Of a DNA stretch of 64,000 bases, positions 40,101 through 46,547 are shown piece by piece. The translations under genes were made by a program, and so were the position numbers. The notes under the pieces were generated by a model that worked only from the letters and a program-made list of their open reading frames with translations, ran no database searches and was not told the DNA's origin. Position 1 is the first letter of the stretch. The number at the start of each line of letters is the position of its first letter. The DNA is taken from the NCBI RefSeq assembly GCF_003182255.1, contig NZ_QGTQ01000006.1, forward strand, positions 1 through 64,000, given 5' to 3'. Source of the DNA: Paenibacillus cellulosilyticus (lineage in GTDB: Bacteria; Bacillota; Bacilli; Paenibacillales; Paenibacillaceae).

Positions 40101-42897
40101 ACATCCAACCATCGTAGCCGCCATAGGTTCCTGCTGCGATGTTATTAATGGCAGACACATACTTGCCATAGGAGGAATCTGTGACGGTGAGCGGGATTTG
40201 CTTCTCCGTCAGAAGTTTCTGAAGTGCCTGCAACGCGTTACTGCCCGTTGATGTGCCTTCTGCAATTGAACCTTGCGGTCCTTCAACCTGGATAGAAACA
40301 GCTATATCTTCACCAGGGTTCATAGCCGTTGGATCTGCTATGACGAACGACGTCACAGCTCGAACAAGGCTTGGCGTTTGATCCGTCACATAGCCCGTCA
40401 CTTCGATTGCGTAAATGCCGGCTTGTGCAATGCCGCTGCTGAATACGGCTATTCCTTCGTCATTCGTTGTGATGGAAATATCGCCAATCTTCACTTGCAC
40501 GTCAGCCGCTGCTGTTGTCACAACTTCGCTGCTCGTACCGTTCCATACCGATGCCGTCTTGCTCACCGCAACAGTAAACGCCTCGCCTGGCTTCGGCGAT
40601 TTAGGTGTTACTTGAATCGAATCGACCAGCTGCGTATCCGAGCCGGAATAATAAACGACTACTTTATCCGATTTCTGCAGCTCGAAGGCATCCATGCCAA
40701 CTGCTGGGAAGCTCCACTGTCCATCGCGATAAACATCGAACATCCAGCCATCGTAGCCGCCATAGGAGCCTGCTGCGATATTGTTAATAGCCGATACATA
40801 TTTGCCATATGCAGAATCCGTGACCGTGATTGGAATTTGCTGATCAGCAAGCAGACTTTGCAGAGCTTCCAATACATTCGTGCCTGTTGCCGTACCTTCT
40901 GCAATCGGACCTTGTGGTCCTTCTACTTGGATCGAGGCCGCTTGAAGCGGCTTGCCCATCGCATAGAGGCGTCCTTCTCCATGTACATACATCTCATACG
41001 CGGTAAGCGCCTGCTGTGCTTGTACAGTTGCCATGCTGTCGGACGCTGCTTGCGAGTCGGCAGCATGAGAGAAACCACCATCTACTTGATAGAAGCTGAA
41101 TAGTTTATCCAGCAGTGTAATGCCGTTCTTCGTGAATGTCGCACCCGTCGGATCAATGCCGTTGGATGAGAGCGCGATAATCGCTTGTGCAACACTCTCG
41201 CTGGAATCAACACCATAGGACAAGTAGCCGCCATTCGTTTGCTGGCTGTCAGACAGCCATTGAACGGCGCGCTCGCCTGCGGTCGTGACATCAGCCTGGT
41301 CCATATATGGCGCAAGTGCTGTCAACGTCATCGCTGTTATATCTGGATCGCTCGCACCTGTACCGAGTGCAAAGCCGCCATCCTCTTTCTGGCGATCCAA
41401 GATCGCCTGCAGCAGCTTCGTACGATCCCACTTCGCATCGCTAGGTGTCGTATATTCGCCGCTATCAAGAGCGATAAGCGCGAACGCCAGACCATTCGTG
41501 CCCTGCGCTTCCATCACATCGCTGCTATAAATATTCGCAATGATGTTTACGCCGTCGAAGTCGGTTGCGTCCTGACGAAGCGCGGACAATGCGATAGCGA
41601 TTCGCTCATAGTCCGTAACAAGCGCATACTCCGGATATTCCTTGACGAATGCCAGTGATGGCAGCGTTGCTAAGTAGCTGTCCGGCACCTCCAGACCTGC
41701 ACGTGCAATGGCTACAGCCTGCCATTCTGTGTCATCCCAGCTAGAACCGAGAATCCACTGCGCCGGCCAGCCATAGTCTTGCGATGTGCCGAAATCATAT
41801 AGGCGGTTGCCACCCGTCTTGAACGAGTTGTAGGCAATTAGAGCTTGCAATGCCTGCTCTGTCGCTATACTGTTCGATGCAGCTCCAGGCGTGTGAGAGA
41901 ACGTTCCGTTATCTTTCCTGAAGCTGAGCAGCTTCTGAACGAGGTTGACGCCATTTTTCGTAAAACGATCATCTGTTGGATCAATGCCTTGTGATGATAG
42001 GCCGATTATCGCTTGCGACACGCTTTCACTTGCATCTGCTCCGTATGACAAGTAACCGCCGTTCGCTTGCTGATTGGTCGCGAGCCAGTCGACTGCCTTG
42101 CCGATTGCCACCTGAGCTGCGTCCTGCTCCTTGTATGGTGCAAGTGCAATCAGTGTCATCGCCGTCATGTCCGGATCGCTCTTGCCGCTGCCAAGGGCGA
42201 AGCCGCCATCATCCTTCTGCAAGGAGATAATTTGCGCAACGATCCTATCACGCGTCCAAGCTGCGTCGTCCGGAACCGTATATCTGCCGCTATCCAGCGC
42301 AATAAGTGCGTACAGCGGACCGTTCAGACCTTGGTTCGTCATTCGCTCGCTATTGTAGATTTTTTCTATTAAATTGTAACCAGCGAACTTCGTAGCATCT
42401 TGATGTGCGGCCGTTAGACCGATTACCGTACGTTCGTAATCCGTCACCAGCGTGAAGGTTCCTTTGTTCGCTACAAGTGTTTTGTACAACCCTGCCACAT
42501 AATTGCTAGGAATCTGCTTCTCAGCCTTGGATAGACCAACTGCTTGCCAGTCACCGATCTTCGTAACCGTGAGAATGCTTTGTGCAGCACCCTCAATGGA
42601 GGTCTGTACTTCAGCGAGCAATGGATCTACCGTGGTCTCCGGCGCTGTTGTCTCTTCGCTTTCGGCACCGCCGTTCGGATCTGGATCGCTCAACGACTCT
42701 ACGCTGTCCTCCAGCTCCAAGTCACTGTTTGTCGTATCCTGCGTAGTCTCGACAACTGCATTCGTTGTGGAATCAGATACGTCCTCAGCATAGACTTGGA
42801 AAGCTTGCAAGAAGCTTGTAAGGAAGACGGCGAAGGTCAATAGCAGCTTCAAAGCAGCTCTCACAGAACCTCGCCTTTGACTTAATGATGATTTCAT
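37120..42897 (-). CDS. Giant S-layer-anchored transcobalamin-like protein (1925 aa)
   Basis: Signal peptide (1-37, cleavage VYA-ED). Two related alpha/alpha-barrel repeat blocks (about 100-370 and 375-650) follow, each with DGGFALGSG/GTG and NGGYLSYG turns like squalene-cyclase or intrinsic-factor alpha-domains. Next come DUF4430 (655-750), an Ig-like unit (758-855), DUF4430 (865-965), an Ig-like unit (971-1066), DUF4430 (1080-1180, SGWMYSVNGVFPNY), a Gly/Ser linker (1196-1220), an unknown beta-region (1223-1412), three SLH domains (1422-1598) and a third alpha/alpha block (1612-1922). The alpha-barrel plus DUF4430 combination is that of human intrinsic factor and transcobalamin. The gene is preceded by a cobalamin riboswitch. 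Predicted role: corrinoid capture at the cell surface. GGGGAGAG precedes the ATG. Confidence 0.88.
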   Translation of the reverse strand: MKSSLSQRRGSVRAALKLLLTFAVFLTSFLQAFQVYAEDVSDSTTNAVVETTQDTTNSDLELEDSVESLSDPDPNGGAESEETTAPETTVDPLLAEVQTSIEGAAQSILTVTKIGDWQAVGLSKAEKQIPSNYVAGLYKTLVANKGTFTLVTDYERTVIGLTAAHQDATKFAGYNLIEKIYNSERMTNQGLNGPLYALIALDSGRYTVPDDAAWTRDRIVAQIISLQKDDGGFALGSGKSDPDMTAMTLIALAPYKEQDAAQVAIGKAVDWLATNQQANGGYLSYGADASESVSQAIIGLSSQGIDPTDDRFTKNGVNLVQKLLSFRKDNGTFSHTPGAASNSIATEQALQALIAYNSFKTGGNRLYDFGTSQDYGWPAQWILGSSWDDTEWQAVAIARAGLEVPDSYLATLPSLAFVKEYPEYALVTDYERIAIALSALRQDATDFDGVNIIANIYSSDVMEAQGTNGLAFALIALDSGEYTTPSDAKWDRTKLLQAILDRQKEDGGFALGTGASDPDITAMTLTALAPYMDQADVTTAGERAVQWLSDSQQTNGGYLSYGVDSSESVAQAIIALSSNGIDPTGATFTKNGITLLDKLFSFYQVDGGFSHAADSQAASDSMATVQAQQALTAYEMYVHGEGRLYAMGKPLQAASIQVEGPQGPIAEGTATGTNVLEALQSLLADQQIPITVTDSAYGKYVSAINNIAAGSYGGYDGWMFDVYRDGQWSFPAVGMDAFELQKSDKVVVYYSGSDTQLVDSIQVTPKSPKPGEAFTVAVSKTASVWNGTSSEVVTTAAADVQVKIGDISITTNDEGIAVFSSGIAQAGIYAIEVTGYVTDQTPSLVRAVTSFVIADPTAMNPGEDIAVSIQVEGPQGSIAEGTSTGSNALQALQKLLTEKQIPLTVTDSSYGKYVSAINNIAAGTYGGYDGWMFNVYRDGEWTFPAVGMADYEVNDSDKLLVYYAGSNTQMVDSIQVTPSAPKAGESFTVAVKQITSVWNGTSSDNVSSVAAGVQVKIGSATATTNANGIATFSSGIAQAGTYSIEVTGYMQDDAPTVVRSTKSLVVGAASNSGNGGSTTSYVTLSVTGDSEKGTILAAKRVELQSGDTAYTVLARELSGKVRSTGSGATLYVQGIDGLSEFDRGPDSGWMYSVNGVFPNYSAGSYTLKANDVVAWRYTKDLGCDLGASVPDGGCDSSSGSGSGSGTGAGSSTGTGSTEQSSNATVIDVPKDIQKDYELKPTKEQASQQITLNIPDVQHKVVLNTEDATDGLPQLTTNKGNVSLSIEQGTKLLSGKSTMELFTDIDTTNPDLLALISGQDTTVESIVHAFLMGAADSSYKFDQTLTLTIKGAKGQLAGFIQNQSFTPIQLFASDEAGKKATAGQALITYAYLVGDDLIIKTNHFTSFVTYTTNTASTGVDLNALYTDAKQISSWAEQSIKDATEQGFVQGSNGKLNPKGSVTRAEFTKLMAAVLSLDVKQTTTSSFKDVQSTAWYSPYVEAAYKAGFITGYNGEFKPNDTVTREQMAVMIVRALGIDEEAYASAVSSINDINKVSSWAQSAVKASLALKLMNGVGSSFDPAATVTREMAFVVAMRSYDYNSNNGTEQEVPAVDKHQQAVETQIALTAQYLLKTVASPTVSTLGGEWTVLGLARSGETVPASFYNTYYANLEKTLTEKEGNLHSVKYTEYDRVILALSALGRNVDDVAGYNLLEKLADFDTLIKQGINGPIFALIALDSNQYEIPVVAGVSAQTTREDLINFILKRQINGGGWALGESAAAADVDVTGMAIQALAPYYTKNKDVKAAVDAALTWLSAEQQADGGFESNNANNAESVSQVIVALTSLGINPHTDARFVKNGHSAIDALLSFATTDGGFYHVKAGGNDNGGAEPGVADPMAADQGMYALVAYDRLLSGKTALYDMTDVK

Positions 42898-42952
42898 TGG
42901 ATAACTCTCCCCAGTACAAAATAGAATGACACACTTACCTCACTTCAAAAAA

Positions 42953-42982
42953 CGCAAAAAAGCCGCCCTTGTAGGCGGCTTT
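42953..42982 (-). terminator. Riboswitch-controlled intrinsic terminator in the B12 leader
   Basis: AAAGCCGCC-TACAAG-GGCGGCTTT followed by TTTGCGTTTTTT on the minus strand, between the cobalamin aptamer and the giant gene. It is the likely expression platform: B12 bound gives termination, low B12 gives read-through. Confidence 0.88.
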
Positions 42983-43112
42983 AACAAAGGACGATCATCC
43001 CACGATTAATCGCTATAAGCGATCCGCATACGTGGACGTCGTACCTAGTAGATACATAGGTATCCATTACGTCTTTTCTCATTCTCACCCCCCGAAGAAT
43101 AAAGAAATTCAC

Positions 43113-43290
43113 ATAAAGGCAGGTCTCCTGGCTCATGAGTCATCGCATCTCTATGCCTTCCCAGTACGTACAACAACCAGTGGCATCGTATAGAGGTGCT
43201 CATCAATTACAGTGGCGGGACCGCGTCGGATTGTAACCGAACTTCCCTTTTAAGCAGACTTGCAAGCAAGGCTGCACCCTTATGGACTAG
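43113..43290 (-). ncRNA. Cobalamin (B12) riboswitch
   Basis: Reading the minus strand, the leader has AAAAGGGAAG, then GGTTACAATCCGACGCGGTC, CCGCCACTGTAATT, a CTGGGAAGGC arm, and the B12 box AGCCAGGAGACCTGCC at 43133-43115. These are the conserved blocks of the cobalamin aptamer in the right order. It ends 130 bases before the leader terminator and 216 bases before the giant gene's ATG. The 5' boundary is approximate. Confidence 0.93.
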
Positions 43291-43380
43291 ATATTCAATT
43301 TTTTTGTCCTGTTCATCATACAGACAATTGCATAGGCTGTCTATGAAAATGTTCACAGGAATACTCGGAAATGTCGGTAA

Positions 43381-43713
43381 CTACATTTCAAAGAAACTAT
43401 CGCGCTCCACTTTGCAAACCCGAAGCCTGTATCTCGAATACCAGGTGGACTTCCCTGTATCTTGAGCGACACGGTGCAGGGAGTGCTCCTTCCAATTCTT
43501 GATCGCATCTAAAGACTCCCAATAAGAAACCGTGATCCCTAGCCCATCTTCATCACGGCTGCTGCTCTCTACACCGAGAAAACCTGGCTGAGCCGAGGCC
43601 AATTCAACCATCTTATCGGCCATAGTGCCATATCCACGATCGCCCTCTGTACGCTCGGACGTGAATATAACCGCATAGTAAGGGGGCTGTGGTGTCTGTG
43701 CCATTTTACTCAT
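43381..43713 (-). CDS. Antibiotic-biosynthesis-monooxygenase (ABM) domain protein
   Basis: 110 residues with a ferredoxin-like ABM fold: YYAVIFTSERTEGDRGYGTM, LASAQPGFLGVESS, GITVSYWESLDAIKNWKEH. The family ranges from quinone-forming monooxygenases to haem-degrading enzymes and many of unknown role. GGGAGG lies nine bases before the ATG at 43713. No terminator is visible between this stop and the B12 leader 90 bases downstream, so some read-through into the riboswitch is possible. Confidence 0.85.
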   Translation of the reverse strand: MSKMAQTPQPPYYAVIFTSERTEGDRGYGTMADKMVELASAQPGFLGVESSSRDEDGLGITVSYWESLDAIKNWKEHSLHRVAQDTGKSTWYSRYRLRVCKVERDSFFEM

Positions 43714-43792
43714 CTATTACTACCTCCCAATCATGCAACGATACTCTCAGCATAGTTCTAATCTAGTCTACTTACAATTGTTATATGTATGA

Positions 43793-43813
43793 AAAAAAGC
43801 CGCTAACAGCGAC
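43793..43813 (-). terminator. Intrinsic terminator after the GyrI-like remnant
   Basis: GTCGCT-GTT-AGCGGC followed by TTTTTTT on the minus strand, ending the operon that begins with the Nudix gene. Confidence 0.75.
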
Positions 43814-43820
43814 TCTGTGT

Positions 43821-44059
43821 TCAATCTCCATTGATTATATCATTCGACTTGATCCTAATCGGAATCCAAACCTCGCATTTGTAATCATCAGACCGGTAAT
43901 CTCCCGCGGTGTATACCTCAATCGCTGGACCGCCTGTATGCTTATAGCCAGTTGCCGGAAACCAATCCTCTGCGATATTGTTCCATACTTCTCAAGTGCA
44001 TGTTCAAGCCGCTCCATCCACTCCATCGGTGGCATTTCCAATCTTATTCGAATCCCGAA
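43821..44059 (-). pseudogene. GyrI-like/AraC-effector-binding domain, frameshifted remnant
   Basis: Minus-strand translation in one frame gives MPPMEWMERLEHALEK, and after a one-base shift near 43985 another frame gives WNNIAEDWFPATGY, GPAIEVYTAGDY and DDYKCEVWIPIRIK, ending at TGA. Together these match the C-terminal half of GyrI-like effector-binding domains, in which a W..I..EW(L/F)P.SGY and a (D)YKCE(I/V)WIP motif follow each other. The two frames are separated by a stop (TGAGAAGTATGG), so the gene is broken unless a sequencing error or programmed shift occurs. The N-terminal half of the domain is not recognisable. Confidence 0.65.
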
Positions 44060-44259
44060 TGATTAAAGCCATTACCTACTGTAAACTGACCGCCAAATGT
44101 GATCGCCATTAATGTTGAATGCCCTAAACGGTGAGACACCGAGCTGCTGCAGCCGGAGAAGAATGGCCTTAGATTGTATTGTGCGATTAGCTGTGCCATA
44201 TCAGGTTGATTCGGCATTGCAGCCAATAACGCATCATACTCGGGTAGCAGCTCCGGCAT
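44044..44259 (-). CDS. Short hypothetical frame upstream of the GyrI-like remnant
   Basis: 71 residues beginning MPELLPEYDALLAAMPNQPD, with a weak GAGGG 12 bases before the ATG and lying 17 bases after the kinase-like gene. It might be an intact small gene or the decayed N-terminal part of the GyrI-like gene that follows in another frame. No family is recognised. Confidence 0.4.
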   Translation of the reverse strand: MPELLPEYDALLAAMPNQPDMAQLIAQYNLRPFFSGCSSSVSHRLGHSTLMAITFGGQFTVGNGFNHSGFE

Positions 44260-44276
44260 GTATTGCTGACCCTCAT

Positions 44277-44831
44277 TTAATTATCAATGATAATCTCCCC
44301 TTCATCCTTCGGTTCTTCGAAACCATTAATGAAAGTATGGAGGAGCTCTTCTGTAATAGGAAAAGCTGCGTTCGCATCGAATCGTTCGCTGCGAACTTTC
44401 AAGCGCCTGCGCAGTTCATCCGGCTGTACGCGAAGATACAATAACCTCCATCGTCCTCCTGACTGTTCAATCAACTGCTTATACCAATCGCGCTCACGGC
44501 GGTTCCAGAAGCTGGAGTCTACAACGACAGGCTTATTCTCTTGGATATGCTCTACAATCTGCGTCAGCAGCCGCTTATGAGCCGCGTCCAGATTCGCACG
44601 ATACTGCTCAACCGGATAATCGACACCATAACGTCCATTGGTCTTCCACACCTCTTCATCGATCGAAAGTCGGTTATATCCCAGCTCAGCCAATCGCTGA
44701 GATATCGTAGTCTTGCCTGAACCTGCAATTCCGCACATGAGGACAACAACAGGATGACCTGTATCCTTTTCTCGACCGAGAAGCTTCGTTAGATCAATGG
44801 ATTCCGCCAAATCCACCATCATTCCCCTCAC
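44277..44831 (-). CDS. P-loop kinase-like ATPase (AAA_33/zeta-type)
   Basis: About 180 residues. Walker A is GIAGSGKTT (about 34-42), followed by LSIDEEVW, VVVDSSFWNRRERDWYK (the acidic Walker B-like strand) and LLYLRVQPDELRRRL (lid region). This is the small-molecule or RNA kinase type of P-loop protein, substrate unknown. The frame opens with GTG; two ATGs three and four codons later overlap an AGGGGA ribosome-binding site, so the exact start is unclear. It follows the Nudix gene by four bases, indicating one operon. Confidence 0.8.
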   Translation of the reverse strand: MRGMMVDLAESIDLTKLLGREKDTGHPVVVLMCGIAGSGKTTISQRLAELGYNRLSIDEEVWKTNGRYGVDYPVEQYRANLDAAHKRLLTQIVEHIQENKPVVVDSSFWNRRERDWYKQLIEQSGGRWRLLYLRVQPDELRRRLKVRSERFDANAAFPITEELLHTFINGFEEPKDEGEIIIDN

Positions 44832-44835
44832 ATGA

Positions 44836-45306
44836 TTAGACTAGCTCTAGCAGCTTGTGATCAATGATTGCCACGGTCCCAATATCCGATACCGCGTCCC
44901 ATAAGATGATTCTCGCTGCTTCTTCGTTCTCAATGAAAGGGTCGAGCTCGCTCAGCTCCGCGTAGTATAACGCACCGAATTCCATTCGTTCCGGCCCATG
45001 AAAACTAGGCTGAAGGTGAAACTTCATCAGTCCTTTGAACGCAATCTCGCTAGCATTCTGATTCGTCTCCTCCAGAAGCTCTCTTACCACGCATTCTCTA
45101 GCAGATTCGCCTGGCTCGATCACGCCACCAGGCAGCTCCCAGCTGCTGCGCCATTTGTTAAACATCATCAGGAATTTGCCTTGGCATTTCACGACAATCA
45201 GTGCATGCGTTAGCGGAGCGTCAAGCTCAATCGTATGAAGATCTGATTCGGTAATCGTAATAAGATCTAGAAGTACATTGCCTTTGGCATCGGTTACGAT
45301 GGACAT
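44836..45306 (-). CDS. Nudix hydrolase
   Basis: 156 residues with the Nudix box GVIEPGESARECVVRELLEE (GX5EX7REUXEE) at about residues 80-100, preceded by WELPG. It hydrolyses a nucleoside diphosphate linked to some other group; the substrate is not predictable. ATG 45306 has AGGAGGAGA six bases upstream, better than a longer frame. First gene of an operon with a P-loop kinase and the GyrI-like remnant. Confidence 0.9.
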   Translation of the reverse strand: MSIVTDAKGNVLLDLITITESDLHTIELDAPLTHALIVVKCQGKFLMMFNKWRSSWELPGGVIEPGESARECVVRELLEETNQNASEIAFKGLMKFHLQPSFHGPERMEFGALYYAELSELDPFIENEEAARIILWDAVSDIGTVAIIDHKLLELV

Positions 45307-45375
45307 AGCTGTCTCCTCCTGTACAAACAATAATATCCATACTATCATATTTTTCCACCGGCGAAGTCTCAATAA

Positions 45376-45408
45376 TAAATAACAAGCTGCCGGTTCTCCG
45401 ACAGCTTG
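45376..45408 (-). terminator. Intrinsic terminator after the IMP cyclohydrolase gene
   Basis: CAAGCTGTCGG-AGAA-CCGGCAGCTTG followed by TTATTTATT on the minus strand, 10 bases past the stop at 45418. Confidence 0.8.
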
Positions 45409-45417
45409 ATTACTTCC

Positions 45418-46116
45418 TTACCTATGTTTATTACGGATGACGAATTGTATCGTCTGTGTACTTACATCGATGAACTTCACTAGCAGCGAGATCTTGTTAT
45501 CTGAATTCAGTCGCTCCCAATAGAAATCAGCAGTAGCTTCGATGTCATCAAACAGCGGCACCTCGAATGGCTCACCAACGAACGGCTTAAGAATACCATC
45601 AAACTCTGCGCTATACGTATGAAGGCAGTGCCCCGCCCCTGGCTCGAACCCGCTATAGTCGAAAAATTGCCTCTGGCAAACACTCGGATCATTATCATTG
45701 GTTTTCAAAATAGACAGCGTATACGACTTGTTTCCACAATCAATCACTGCCGATATACGTGGTGTATAATGCGGTGGATCCGGCTCGAATTCTCTCGTCG
45801 TAAGAAGCTGTTGGAACGACTCTCCACGCTGAACGCCCTCATAGATCGTGTCAGTCTGATCGCCATTGCTCACGATATGAATGCCATTCCAATCCCGCAC
45901 GGGATAATAGATAATGAGCGACGGGTCTTCCATCAACGCGGGATCGAACGCTGTGTTCTTGATGTGATTCCCTTCTCTTTCAAACACACGATTGCGGCTG
46001 TTTACACTACGTCCCATCGTCCAGTACACCTGAACATAATGTGAAGCAGACGGCGTCTGTCCGACGATCAACGTCCTTCCTGGGTAAGGCTTGGCGAATA
46101 ACTGCTCTTCTACCAT
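45418..46116 (-). CDS. purO: IMP cyclohydrolase, PurO-like
   Basis: 232 residues of the PurO fold (PF07826). Blocks are YPGRTLIVGQT, VQVYWTMGRSVNSRNRVF, DPSLIIYYPV, VSNGDQTDTI and a TPRISAVID strand, parallel to the SNGSHTDTI and TPRIAAAI segments of archaeal PurO. It would close the ring of FAICAR to give IMP, the last purine-biosynthesis step normally done by the PurH C-terminal half of bacteria. The start is ATG 46116, with GGGGAGA nine bases upstream; the longer frame merely translates the riboswitch and terminator. Regulation by a ZTP riboswitch fits this role. Confidence 0.85.
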   Translation of the reverse strand: MVEEQLFAKPYPGRTLIVGQTPSASHYVQVYWTMGRSVNSRNRVFEREGNHIKNTAFDPALMEDPSLIIYYPVRDWNGIHIVSNGDQTDTIYEGVQRGESFQQLLTTREFEPDPPHYTPRISAVIDCGNKSYTLSILKTNDNDPSVCQRQFFDYSGFEPGAGHCLHTYSAEFDGILKPFVGEPFEVPLFDDIEATADFYWERLNSDNKISLLVKFIDVSTQTIQFVIRNKHR

Positions 46117-46144
46117 TGTCACAATTCTCCCCTTGTCATAAGAA

Positions 46145-46185
46145 CAAAAAGAGGCAAGGAGATCACTTGCAATCTCCTTACCTCT
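46145..46185 (-). terminator. Terminator hairpin of the ZTP riboswitch
   Basis: AGAGGTAAGGAGAT-TGCAAGTG-ATCTCCTTGCCTCT followed by TTTTGTTC on the minus strand. Its 5' arm starts within the GCCTGGGCAGAGG end of the aptamer, so folding of the aptamer and the terminator are mutually exclusive. Confidence 0.88.
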
Positions 46186-46255
46186 GCCCAGGCGTCCGGC
46201 CACAATCGTTATATGCTCCCCCATGGTTACCCATGCTTCGCCAGTCACATATACG
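46185..46255 (-). ncRNA. ZTP (pfl) riboswitch
   Basis: Minus-strand sequence GTGACTGGCGAAGCATGGG, ACCATGGGGGAGC and, after a linker, CCGGACGCCTGGGCA. These blocks match the pfl motif: the GACTGGCG region, the ACCA(C/T)GGGG hairpin and the invariant CGCCTGGGC 3' part. ZTP riboswitches sense ZMP/ZTP, which build up when folate is short, and turn on purine and one-carbon genes. Here binding should disrupt the terminator and allow expression of the cyclohydrolase. Confidence 0.88.
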
Positions 46256-46305
46256 TGTTTAGTTATTCTCTATATTACCAGTTAAAAACCATATCGACAA
46301 TACTC

Positions 46306-46524
46306 TTATCCGAGCGTCTTATCGAATCTCCCGAACATCACGCTCATTAACTGGGTCGGACCCGGCAAATGTGGGTTGAACAGCAGGGTAATCGCTAACG
46401 CTGCCGATAATAACGTGATTCCTGTAACGACCTTTCTGGATTTCTTTTGTTTGCAATTTCGTAATTCAACCCATAGGATGGCGGCTGTAAAAAGAAGAAT
46501 GCCGAGGATCGATACCACTATCAT
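46306..46524 (-). CDS. Small membrane protein at the end of the first ger operon
   Basis: 72 residues with two hydrophobic helices (MIVVSILGILLFTAAILWVE and VVTGITLLSAALAITLLF) joined by a basic loop (RNCKQKKSRK). AAGGAGGTG lies six bases before the ATG at 46524. It begins 23 bases after the GerC-type gene and is the fourth cistron. Some germinant-receptor operons carry a small D subunit with two helices; this could be such a protein, though sequence identity with known GerD-type subunits is not evident by eye. Confidence 0.7.
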   Translation of the reverse strand: MIVVSILGILLFTAAILWVELRNCKQKKSRKVVTGITLLSAALAITLLFNPHLPGPTQLMSVMFGRFDKTLG

Positions 46525-46547
46525 CGGTTTCACCTCCTTATATTCGA

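Noticed and set aside
40273-41103. Long plus-strand frame opposite the giant S-layer gene
   Set aside because: Antisense shadow of the repeated DUF4430/Ig region, with Arg/Cys/His-rich low-complexity composition and no ribosome-binding site.
46117-46248. N-terminal extension of the IMP cyclohydrolase (MTGEAWVTMGEH...)
   Set aside because: These codons translate the ZTP aptamer and its terminator; a proper ribosome-binding site precedes the internal ATG at 46116.
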